DNA from: Diphasiastrum complanatum
Taxonomy: Eukaryota > Streptophyta > Lycopodiopsida > Lycopodiales > Lycopodiaceae
Assembly (NCBI GenBank): GCA_029204225.1
Contig: CM055111.1
Location: forward strand, 23,062,899 to 23,126,898
Direction: 5' to 3'
Length of the DNA stretch: 64,000 nt
In this document: piece by piece, positions 11,525 through 22,800 of the stretch
Position numbering within the stretch: position 1 is the first letter of the stretch
Layout: the number at the start of each line of letters is the position of its first letter
The notes under the pieces: model-generated
Told to the model about the DNA's origin: nothing
The model's database searches: none
The model's input: only the letters and a program-made list of their open reading frames with translations
Made by a program: the position numbers and the translations under genes

Positions 11525-13420
11525 ACTCCCTTTTCAACTAGTTTTAGCATAGAATTTGAGAACACTCCAAGTGAAATCATATGCTTCAGAAACAAGTCCT
11601 TTTCCAATGCTTTGGTAAAGATATCAGCTACACATTCCTTTGAAGAAACATGCTGAAGCTCCACCTCCTTTGCCAAGACTTGCTCCCTCACAAAGTGATA
11701 TGCCTCCTCAATATGCTTGCTCCTAGCATGAAAGATATGATTGGTTGCCAAATTTTGGACTGATAGTTGTCACAAAAGTTGATTGGGGTCTCTCAAAAAT
11801 CCATCAAGTGAAGATCCTTGATCATCTTCTTGATCCATACCATCTCCTTTGTGCAATATGTAAGTGCTTTGTACTCGGCCTCACTAGATGACAATGAGAT
11901 AGTGGCTTGGTTCTTTAACATCCATAATATAGCTCCATCATCTAGGAAAATACAATGAGCAGTTATGGATTTTCTATCCATTTTATCTCCAGCAAAATCC
12001 GAATCTGAAAATCCAAACAAGTTAGGCGATGATCCCTCATACAATATGCCAAAATCTCGAGTCTCAATGATGTATCTCAAAACTCGTTTCCCTAGTTTCC
12101 AATGCTCTTCACTAGGATCTTGCATAAATTGGCCTCAATCTACCAATACAATAACTTAGATATGGTCTTGTGATGATTAGATAGATGAGTGAACCAACTA
12201 GCTTGTTATAGAGAATAATATCCTTGAAGGATCTTTCATTACTTCTTATAGTTAGCTTTACATTTGACTCCATAGGTGTATCAGAACACTTTGCATCTAC
12301 CGCATTAAATCTTTATAGAATAGAATTAGCATACTTTTCTTGACAAATCAAAGTAGATTAAGAAGATCTAATGACTTCTATTCCCAAAATGTAATGCAAA
12401 TGACCAAGATCATGCACCTCAAACTCACCCTTGAGAGCACTCTTGATATCCTGCACATCTTGGTTGTCTCCACCACTCAAGATGATATCATCCACATAGA
12501 TTAGCAAAATGGTCACATCATTTCCAGAAAACCTATAATAAAGTGAATGATCATACTCACTCATAACAGATCCTTGAGAGAGTAAAAAAGTGTAAAGCAA
12601 AGTCTACCAACTCCTTGGTGTTTGCTTAAGGCCACACAAACTCTTATGTAGAAGACACACATGATTTGGCTTTGTAGGTGAAATATCGCTCTCGGGTTGC
12701 TCCATATACACTTGCTCCTCAAGATCACCATTCAAAAAAGCATTTGTCATATCCAATTGCCATAGATCCCATCCATAAAGAGTAGCAAGAGAGATGATGA
12801 CCCAAATGCTTACCATCTTTGCCATAGGTGCAGAGATTTCATCATAGTCAATACCATGTTCTTGAGAATATCCTTTTGCCACCAACCTTGCCTTATGCTT
12901 ATTGATAGATCCATCATGGTTTTTATTCACCTTGAATATCCATTTACATCTAATAGCTTTCTTTCCCTTAGGTAACTCCACCAATCTCCATGTTTCATTC
13001 TTTATAAGAGCTTGATACTCTGTCCAAACTTCGTGTGGTATTTTGCCTGAGAGAGCCTTTCTCGAACATCTACTTTAGATGTAAGCTACAGTGGAGATAG
13101 CTTCAGCCCAGAAGCTCTTTGGCAAAGATGTGTGTTCTAGCATGCACTTGGCTGACTCGACAAGGGTACGATTCTTCCTCTCAACTAAGCCGTTCGACTG
13201 AGGTGAATAAGGAGTGATAAACTGTTGTTCAATGTCTTGGCTCTGGCAGTACTTCTTGAATTCAGTAGAGATGTATTCTCCACCATTGTCGAACTTCAGG
13301 GATTTGATTGTCTTACCAGTTTCTTTCTCTGCATGTTCCTTGAAGATTCTGAAGCAATTGAAAGCTTCTGATTTTTTCTTGATGAAGTACACCATAGTCC
13401 TTGTAATACCATGTTACATG
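11521..13420 (-). pseudogene. Copia pol remnant: integrase, RT, RNase H
   Basis: Reading from 13420 down: integrase core with KSLKFDNGGEY and SPQSNGLVERKNRT (second Asp and the Glu of the DDE triad), then a deletion. RT follows with KAIRCKWIFKVN, KARLVAKGYSQEHGIDYDE, QLDMTNAFLNG and LLIYVDDII. RNase H follows with SLSSSEAEYKALTY, and the usual RSKHIEEAYHFVREQ and VADIFTKAL end. Gag, protease and the integrase N terminus are missing. Several frameshifts and stops break the frame (for instance near 12600, 12360 and 12300-11790). The polypurine tract and 3' LTR follow directly. Confidence 0.85.
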
Positions 13421-14160
13421 CCTATTTTTCTCAAAGTACTATTTGATGATGCAAAATCCCAATTAACCTACTCAAGTGATGAAGTTACTCATCGAATATG
13501 AAGAAATATCCAATGGACCCGACAATGACAACTTATACAAAGATATATTGAAGACAAAGAGGCCTAAATAAATACGACTAAAGGAAGGATTCCTATAAAT
13601 TCTGGTGTATTCCCCACACACTACAGGTTTTCCTTGAGATATCAGTCTTATTACTGACTTTGTAGCTTGATGTTGCTAAGATGGAATACCTTGAAAAATG
13701 ACAAAAGAAAAAGCTTATGTAACCACTGGAATTTTGTTGTTTAATAGATGAATTATTCGTTTTGGATGTGTCGACATAACATTTTCAAGTACATGGATAA
13801 TGCTTATTGGCATATTATCAACTCATGGGATCACAAAGAATAGAGCCTAGGTGAGACAAACTCAAGCAAGATACACCAACTCACTACGCATGGAAAGAGA
13901 CACACATGAAAAATGACAATTGAAAGGTGCAAGGTTGCAACTTCATGAGCTATACATCCTATCAAGTCAAATTAAGGACTTCATGCAAGCAGCTTGTAAG
14001 CTAAAAAAGTACACAAAATTAGTCTTTTAGCATAGTGAGTATTTTTGGTGTCAAGTAAGACTTTTTCAAGTTTAGAATCATAATTGCCATGTCCAAGTAA
14101 ATTACAACAATATTTGAAGTTAAGAAAATATCTTAAATTAACATTAAGAGTATAGCAGCT
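13421..14160. other. No gene found
   Basis: AT-rich sequence between the end of one Copia remnant and the 5' LTR of the next. I see no conserved motif. It ends in CAGCT just before the LTR at 14161. AGCT is also present shortly after the 3' LTR, a possible imperfect target duplication. Confidence 0.4.
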
Positions 14161-14422
14161 TGTTAGAAATCAATGATAAACTTCATTGTTATTGTTTACG
14201 ATGTGCATTAATGTTGATAGCTGTGACCAGCTGTCATTAGCTGTAGGCTAGTCTATTAGTCTACTCGTAGGTTTTCTCTCTCTATTAGGATTCAGGGTTT
14301 ATTTGTGCATTTTACATTGTGTATGAGTTAGTATGATAGTGTGATTGTGTGTGTTCTTCTTCCGCCTTTTTGTGGTGATTGCTTATGGTAAATGCTTGAT
14401 GTTGCATATCTAATTCTTGACA
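14161..14422 (+). mobile_element. 5' LTR of internally deleted Copia element
   Basis: A 262-bp LTR starting TGTTAGAAATCAATG and ending ATTCTTGACA. It pairs with 17460-17721; by hand count about 21 of 262 positions differ, roughly two-thirds of them transitions. It is directly followed by the PBS at 14423. Confidence 0.95.
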
Positions 14423-14434
14423 TGGTATCATAGC
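14423..14434 (+). promoter_or_regulatory. Primer binding site, initiator tRNA-Met type
   Basis: TGGTATCATAGC, one mismatch from the common plant Copia PBS TGGTATCAGAGC, begins the base after the 5' LTR. It is the priming site for minus-strand cDNA synthesis. Confidence 0.9.
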
Positions 14435-14603
14435 AGAGATAGTCTTGCGTGCCTGATTAGTGGATACAGATTGTCACAAGCTCCGCAATAAAGTGAGAAA
14501 GTCCTTCACGGGAGGTGAAAGCTTGGAGAGACAAAAACGACTGAAAAAACGGTGGGGAATCATCAGTGGGGAGCTCAGAATCATCAGTGGGGAACGAAGA
14601 CAC

Positions 14604-14767
14604 AGTCCCGGAGGCATCAAAAAGGCCAAAGCAACATCAGACAGATTGAAAATCTGTTGAGTGGAGAGATTTTTTTTTACAATACTTTCTAGTTGTTGTG
14701 AAAAGCACAGTCCTGAAGGCATTAGAAAGGCTAGGGCAGTATCAGACAGATTAAAAATCTGTTGAAA
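14604..14767 (+). repeat. Duplicated 60-bp segment in the leader
   Basis: The segment at about 14604-14660 (CAGTCCCGGAGGCATCAAAA to AAAATCTGTTGA) recurs at about 14708-14767 with changes (CAGTCCTGAAGGCATTAGAA to AAAATCTGTTGA). A shorter duplication (AATCATCAGTGGGGA) lies at 14558 and 14580. They sit where gag should be, so they look like scars of the deletion that removed gag. Confidence 0.65.
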
Positions 14768-14769
14768 TC

Positions 14770-17447
14770 TCTCATTTGTCTATTTGGGGTACTGCAAATC
14801 ACACTAGACAGTGTCTAGTACTACCTTTCAAAGTTAGAAGACTTCATGCTTTTCACATTACTGATCTCTGTGAGTTTGACAGCGACAAATGTCTTGTCAA
14901 AAACATCAAGAATCACTACAAAGTGATTGCTACAAGAGCTAGAGTCAACGAGAATCGACTCTACAAATTGAATCTTTACTCAAGCTATGGTAAGCATTGT
15001 TGATAGTCGAAGTGACCTTTGGCATCAAGGGTTTGGTCATATTAGTGCTCAAAGCTTGCAAATCCTTGAAAGAGGTAATCTAGTTGTTGGATTGCTTGAT
15101 ATCTCTTTTGAAGGAAAAATTTATGAGGGTTGCATTTTGGAAAAATAGTATAGAGAGAGATTTTCCAAAGATGGAACAAGAAGAGCCAATGGCATTCTTG
15201 ATATTGTTCATAGTGATCTGTGTGGACCAATACAAACTAGGTCTATTAGTGGTTGTTACTATTTCATCACATTTATTGATGACTATAGTAGACATATCTG
15301 GATTTATTTCATAAGCAAGAAATCTGATGTTTTTGCCAAGTTTAGAGAGTTCAAGGCTCTAGTTGAAAAACAAACAGGTTGTTATATTAAGACCCTCAGA
15401 TCAGATGGTGGCGGTGAGTATTTTTCAATAGAGTTGATAAATTTTTGCAAGGGTCAGGAGATCAAGAGACAAACTACTACACCCTATTCACCACAACAGA
15501 ATGGAGTTGCAGAACAAAAAAATAAATCCATTGTGGAGATGGCTAAAGCAATGTTTAAGAGCAAGGGTTTGCCAAATACTTTTTGGGCAAAAGCATGCAA
15601 CACAGCTACTCATATCTTGAATCGGTGTCCTACTAAGTCCGTGGAGGGTACACCGTACGAAGCTTTTACTGGAAAGAAACCTAATGTTTCTCATTTACGA
15701 GTATTTGGTTGTGATGCTTACGCTCATGTGCCTGATGAAAAACGAAAGAAGCTGGATGCAAAAGCTGTTAAGTGTATTTTCCTTGGATATGATGAAAGAG
15801 CCAAGGCATACAGAATGTATGACATAGATGCACAAAAGATCGTGATTTTCAGAGATGCTACTTTTGATGAGATGGGTCAAAATGACCAGATAAAATTGAA
15901 AATTGATCCCTTTGATGATAAAGCTAAAGTGCAAGTGAAGGAAGAAGTTGGTGTCGATATGGAAGAGCCAATGAAAAAAGACAGGGTTAATAATGAGACT
16001 CCTAGGAGAGTGCCTAAGTGGTACTTGTCAGTAACAAGCGATGCTAATAAGGGAGATACTCCCGAATCAAGTGAGCAGGAAGAGCTTAGAAGATCAAATA
16101 GAAATCAAAAACCTCTTGCAAGATTAGAGATGAATCTAGGCCTCATGGGCTCTGTGCTCAAAGCTCAAGAACCAGAAACTTTTGATGAAGCAACTATACG
16201 TTCTATCATTGCTATTTGTGCTTTCCATGGTTGGAAGATCCAGCAAATGGATGTTAAATCTGCTTTTCTTAATGGAGTGCTGGATGAAGAGGTGTATTTA
16301 GTACAAACTCAAGGATTTGTTGAGACAAGAAGAGAGCATCTTGTTTGTAAGCTCAACAAAGCCATTTATGGATTGAAACAAGTCCCACGGACATGATACT
16401 CTTGCATTGATCAACACTTCAAGCGAAGAGGAATGGTAAAGAGTGATGTTAATCCTAATCTTTACATTCTAAGGTAAGATTCAGATATAGTGTTCATTGT
16501 CTTGTACGTGGATGATTTGATTATTACAGGAAGTAATGAGAAGTTAATCGATGAAATCAAATCAGATCTTTCCAATGCTTTTGACATGACTGATCTAGGA
16601 TTGACGCACTATTGTCTTGGCATTGAAGTATGGCAAAAGAAGGACATGGTCTTTCTTACACAAAGCAAATATGCACGAGATTTGCTTTATAAGTTCAATA
16701 TGCAGGATTGTAAGCCTTTGAGTACACCTATGGATGTCAACATGAAGCTTACTACATATGATAAATCTGAGAAAGTGGATGCTTATTTATATAGACAACT
16801 GGTGGGTAGTTTGATTTATTTGACACACACATGACCTGATATTTCTTATGTTGTTGGTGTTGTTAGTCAATTTATGCAAGATCCTAGTCAAACACACTGG
16901 AATTTTGCTAAACGTATTCTCAGATACATTTGAGGGACATTGAATTTTGGTTTGAAGTATGATCATCCTGAAGTGCCAATGTTGGTAGGTTATATAGATG
17001 CCGATTGGGCAGGTAATATTGATGACAGAAGATCTACCAGTGGTCATACATTCAGTTATGGTACAAATACAATTTTATGAAACAGCAAAAAGCAGTAGTC
17101 TTATTATTGACGGAAGCTGAATATCAAGCACTCAGCAATGCTACACAAGAAGTGGTATGGTTACAAAGATTGCTTGTGGATTTAGGTCAACCACAGGTGG
17201 ATGCGACTACTATATCTTGCGATAATCAAATTTGCATTCACCTTGCCAGAAATCCAGTTTTACATGCTCAAACCAAGCACATCAAAATACGCTACCATTT
17301 TGTTTGAGAGAAAAATTTTTATGGAGCCATTGATCTTGTTTTTTGTAAATCTGAAGATCAAAAGGTAGATATTTTTACTAAGTCATTAGGTAGATGTAAA
17401 TTTGAGAGGTTTCGTACTCTATTAGGAATAGAGGATGTAATTTTATC
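14770..17447 (+). pseudogene. Copia pol, gag-less, with RT deletion
   Basis: Order: GAG-pre-integrase (LWHQGFGHISAQSLQILERG, near 15011), integrase (LRSDGGGEYF; SPQQNGVAEQKN), the integrase C-terminal region with HLRVFGCDAYAHVP, then RT and RNase H. All of gag and the protease are missing. RT lacks its fingers: TFDEA joins directly to TIRSIIAICAFHGWKIQQMDV at about 16195 in the same frame, skipping the usual W..A...E and KARLVAKG segments. The palm (IVLYVDDLIITGS) and RNase H (LTEAEYQAL) are recognisable. TGA stops fall at conserved Trp or Arg codons near 16394, 16832, 16930, 17079 and 17306. Such an element could only move with proteins from a relative. Confidence 0.9.
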
Positions 17448-17459
17448 ATTGAGGAAGAG
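17448..17459 (+). promoter_or_regulatory. Polypurine tract
   Basis: ATTGAGGAAGAG lies directly before the 3' LTR start. This purine run is the plus-strand primer site of LTR retrotransposons. Confidence 0.8.
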
Positions 17460-17721
17460 TGTTAGAAAGCAATGATAATCTTCATTGTTATTGTTTATGA
17501 TGTACATTAATGTTGATAGTTGTGACCAGCTGTCATTAGCCGTAGGCTAGTCTATTAGTCTACTCGTAGATTATCTCTCTCTATCAGGGTTCAAGGTTTA
17601 TTTGTACATTTTACATTCTGTATGAGTAAGTATGATAGTGTGATTGTGCGCGTTCTTCTTCCGCCTTCTTGTGGTGATTGCTTATGATGAATGCTTGATG
17701 TTGCATATCTAATTCTTGAAA
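17460..17721 (+). mobile_element. 3' LTR of internally deleted Copia element
   Basis: A 262-bp partner of the 5' LTR, starting TGTTAGAAAGCAATG and ending ATTCTTGAAA, where the terminal CA appears mutated to AA. The whole element (14161-17721) is 3561 bp, much shorter than a full Copia of about 5 kb. Confidence 0.95.
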
Positions 17722-19870
17722 GCTAGCATGAAAACATAAACCGTTATGAAAACCCCAACGTACGATCACATTACAAATTACAATGTATCAACCTACTAGG
17801 TCATAAATCACATGGAAAGGTGATTTGAAAAGCAAAATCATCTTAAAAAATCTGGAACTTATAGCTTGCCAACCAAAACATAACGATGTTGATTTATCAA
17901 ACTATAAATGTCTTGATTTCAGTTAATATGACCCAAAGCAAGATCAAAAGTATTCTTATTTGCCCAAATACAGAGATGTGTGAATTTTTTCATACAACTT
18001 TTTGTGAGCATAACAACAAAGCCTTAGTTCTCAAAATTGTGCTGATAGAGTACCAAGAACAGAGGGATGACTATAAATGTTATATAATGTCTCAATTCTA
18101 AAAATACATGTCTAAAAATCATATAACAAGTTGAATAAGAAATTGAATTGTAGTTGAGAACATCAAGGTTATAAAAACTTGTTGTGAGGTAGTCGTAATA
18201 TATCTTTTGCGGGCTTCTTTTTCTATATTATAAAGTAGTTATTTGGCAAGCTAGTTCAACCAAAAACATTTTAATTTCTATATTCTCCTAGTGAAGCCCG
18301 TCAACAATGTTGTGAACTCCTATGATTGAGCTTCAATGGCTCTGCTACTTCTACACTTGCTTTGGACCTCAAATTCCACATCAAAAACTGAAGTATCAAG
18401 AAAAAGCTTAATTTTCTTTTTACTCTTTACACGCCCTTTCACACTTCAGAGCTTTTATAACTCCCAAGTGTAGTGGCAATCAGCCCTAATTTTTTACTTG
18501 AATGTTTTTACAACTTGTATACATATAGTAGAACGCATTTTCCAAATCAAGTCAATAGTTGATTTTTGAAACGCATAGAAAAATGGTACTCAAGATGAGC
18601 TTGTTTCTTTAGCTCTAGTGTTGAACGAACAATAAAATAACAACCCATGTGGTCAAGAGAATCATGAAAGAGCATTTTTTTCACTTCGCTTGTTTCGACT
18701 GTTTCATAGGAATAGCACATGGAAAGAACAGTTGTGTGGAATTTTTGTAAATTTTCTTGGAGAGAAGGTACATTATCTTACCATCAAAAACATCTAAAGT
18801 AACAACACACTCTTTTTTTTACAGAGTCATGGGGCATAAAAAAGTGTCCCCTTTGAAATTCCAGAATTCATACTGAATAAGAGACCGTGAGATGGGTTAC
18901 AACATTGACCTGAACAGATTACAATGAAAATAACACAAATATCAGAACTACCAAAGAAAAAGTAAGGTATATAACAAAATTAATAAAGCTATTGAATCTA
19001 GACAGGTGCAGTTGATCATAGTTACAAGTCAACTTGAAAAAAAAATTTGACCAGTCAAGAAATTGTTCAATTGCAAGGCTACTCAATAATACCCTAGTTT
19101 CGAATAAAACATGGAAGATTTCATTTTTTGGGAAAAAGAAAAGATGAAAAAAATAAAATCTCCCTTCAAACCAGCTCAGAAAGCTTCGAGTACAGTTCGT
19201 TGTGACTATCCACTTGCTTGATGAGGCATGTCTTGGATCTTGTCCATGCATATAGTTTCATATACCTTTGCGCTACCATTTAACTTACATTTCCTTGCTT
19301 CTCCATGCTATAGATAAAACTTCATGTAGCTTTTGCATAAATAAATTAAATTTAAACAGGTGTTAACAAAAGTTGGTGCTGGAGGCAGCCAAAAGCCGTC
19401 GTCCAACTTAGCACCAGTTTGTGCTACGCTTTCAATATGTTATGCATATATCCATTTAAGTTGGAGTTTAGACCAGAACGTTCAAAATACAGCCAAACCT
19501 CTTGGACAATATACAGTGAAATAGCTCATCCTTCCAGTACTCCAGAATCAGAATGCTTCTAACAGGTTGATAAATCCATATGAATAAGAGAGTTGGGACC
19601 CACCGTGTGTGACTTACACTTCCAAATATTTCTCCATCCTCGTCCACTGCACTGCTGCATCCACATTCCTGGAAAACCTTGATACCACAGAGGTAAGCAA
19701 ACTCCTTATGAATGTAGTTGCAGCTGAAAGAAGGTCTCTGGACCAATAGACATAGTCAAGGGTTTACAAAAGCTCGTTCAATGTATCCTAACCTCACTAC
19801 TACGAAATTGATAATGGAAGTCATGTAATAATGAGTATACACATTGCAAAGAAAGTAGCAGCTGATTGAT
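17722..19870. other. No gene supported; possible 3' region of the acetyltransferase gene
   Basis: This is downstream (minus sense) of the acetyltransferase stop at 19871. A minus-strand stretch at about 19740-19570 is preceded by TTCTTTCAG and contains, in one frame, RGWRNIWKCKSH. Plant MCC1-like proteins end in a tail with a W.KCK-like motif, so this could be a terminal exon if the gene splices again after the fifth exon. I could not find a convincing donor. The rest is AT-rich with no motif. Confidence 0.3.
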
Positions 19871-22800
19871 CTAAAGTCTAGCAATTAGTGCTATTTGCAT
19901 AGTCGTAAGGCAAATCTCAAACAAGCTGAAATGGGTTGTATGGAGATACATGATGTTGCTGAGAAAAGGATACAGTGCTGAACAGGGAGAACGGCCACCA
20001 TTCACATAGTATATGTACAGATATGCATCATAATGATGACCATTTATGTAGTAAAAATTGATCAGCCTTCGCAGAGATTGAAAAGAATTCTTTTTATAAA
20101 AAAGAATGGCGGAGCGGTTATAAGATATGACATGCAAGTAGACAGCCCTGCATGTTGGTAAGCTTGACGCATACTCAATGACCTCCAGTATTAAGGCTGA
20201 TGCTGCACAACATAACACTCATGGTCACTTAAAAATAGCATAGTTAAGCCTCAGTAACCTCAATTTGTAGTCTGAAGCCCTCTGGCTGCTACTCTTATAT
20301 GACAAACAGAACTTCTAATCATTCTTGCAAAATGAAAACATACCAATTCCGTGGTGTCGATAGGACTTCACTACACCTAAAGTCAGCACATAGATCAGAG
20401 TGCGCTCCATGTTAAAAACCTCATACCCAAGCAAATCTGCTTCCTAATTGACCCATCAAAAAGAAGTTAAGGAAAACATTGTGTTGAAAACACAGAAAGT
20501 TGCCCTGGTGAGCACAATTGAATGGAAAAAGCAATACAAAACTACATTCTGCCAACAGAATTGAGAAAGTTCGACTAGAAACACTGTCCAATTCAACAAA
20601 AGCTTTCAAATACAAAAGACAAGGGATAGAAAATTATGGGGGGCAAACAAAAAAAACTGAACTCACGAACAAAAACCATGCCATCTAAAACTTCTGAAAA
20701 CTGTTTGGCATCGTATAGAAGTCATAAGATCATAACTTTTGTTATAGAGAAATTTCACATGTAATAGATAAACTCCTAAATATGGTTTGAGGTTGTATAG
20801 GCATCATAAGATCGTAACGTCCTGATATAGAGAAATTTTGACATGCAATACACCTTGTCTATGTGCCCACAGCTCCCATTAACACACCTGGGAACCTACA
20901 CAGAACAATTCAAGGGTAGACCAAAACATGGAAGCCACTAGGATTCTAGAATGTTTGCAAAGATTGAGAAAGAGACCAGTAAGTAGAAGCCCGGAGCCAT
21001 GTTGTTGATACACAAAATCAATCAGATAAGGAAAGATTGGGTTTTGCTCCCCTGCTAAAAGCAGACTAAAGACTTGTCACCCTATACCTCTTATCATATG
21101 GCTCTTCCTATCTCTCACTCCAAATGCCAGCTGGATTGTCATCAATAATGTACAGGAAGCGGATGCTTGCATTCTCAAAAAGTCACATTTGATCTACCTC
21201 CTTTCACAGGTGTAGCTTATCAAATAGAATTGCTTCCTAATAGATGACCCATACTTCAGGAATCAGTATCACTATAACGAAAAGAGTGGAGTTGCTTGAG
21301 AACTTCATGGTACCTCAACATGAGTTGTATCAAGCCAAGCAAATCTTCCTAGGGTGTTGGAAAAAAAACTAGGTTTAGGTCCCTCATATAGGCAAGAGGC
21401 TAAAAAACCAGCCATAAAAATTGCATATTTATGACTTGGGTGGATGATCTGATGGATCAATTGATAGGTGCAAGATATTTCACCAACATAGATATCAAAT
21501 CAAGTTACCACATGTTCCTAATAAGGCTTCCCACACTGGGTATGGTCACTACAATTATTTGGTACTTCCATTTGTGCTCACAATTCCGAGAGCAAACAAT
21601 ATATGATTCTTCATCCATATTGGAAAATATTTGTGGTAGTCTATCAAGACTATAGACTCCTCTAGTGCAACATTTGACGAGCAAAGATAATGCTTCAATT
21701 TTCAAAAGGTTCACAATTTCAACTCTTTAGCATAGAATTTCTCATCTCAAAATGCTCACCAAATGAAATTATGGCACCTTATACATGTCATTCAGATCTT
21801 GGTATTCATATCAATTCTAAGACCATGCGTAGTGTCTTTATTGGTTTCTTTCCTAAGTTTATGAAGGGACTTGTAACCTCTAATGTACATGTTTGAAGGC
21901 ATGAAGAAACGCAAGAATCACAACATAGTTAATTTTGCCGATATAGGTTTAGTCGCTTCAGTTCAAAGTAATGCGTCTTACAGCATCCACCTTGCAAGTA
22001 ATGGACCTGACTCCAAAGGAAGCTTTTGGCGGGTGCAAACATTTGCCTACAAATATGAAATTGGGGAAGTTATTCCATAATAGTAGATTGACTAGTTTCA
22101 AAAGAGAAAGTTGGACATTGTCTAATGTGAGTATTCCACTTATGACAAGGAACTTTGGCTTTGATACATGCCCTGATAATTTTGTTGGATTCCTATTCTC
22201 TCCATCCCTAATCTCATAGCTGATCTAGATCCATTCATTTGCTGTAAATACTTGTACAGTCGCATACTCTGTAGAGATACATGTGTTTTTGAACAGTCTG
22301 TAGAAATACATGGAAACCGCAAACATGTATCAGCTCGACAAACTTCGAGTCAACAATCGTCGAATTAGTTTTGATCGACATTTGTCGAACCCATCGATGG
22401 CAATCAACTCAACAATTGTCGAAGCTGCTAAAGTCGACCATCAACTGTCGATCTAATTGTTGACTGTCGAGTCGACCATCTATCTTCACGCTCCCATGAT
22501 TTCCTCAATGTTTTGTAGTCACACAATCTACTATCTGCATCCATCCATCTCAAATTTCCAAATGGATTCGCATTCGAAGTATGGTCTAATGGTAGACAAA
22601 CTCAATGGAACGAATTACCATATGTGGAAATTCAAGATGAAAGTAGTGCTAATGGCCAAAGAACTCTATGAAATAGTTTCAGGTCTTGAACTAATTCCCA
22701 TTGTCGAGGAGCAAGCCGTTTCTAAATGGAAGCTCAAAGATGTTAAGGCTTTTGCCTTAATCACTCTCAATATTTTCAACACACAAATTGGCCACATCAA

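Noticed and set aside
14151-17730. A clean 5-bp target duplication around the 3.56-kb Copia
   Set aside because: Only AGCT is shared near both ends and the downstream copy is displaced by one or two bases, so it cannot be claimed.
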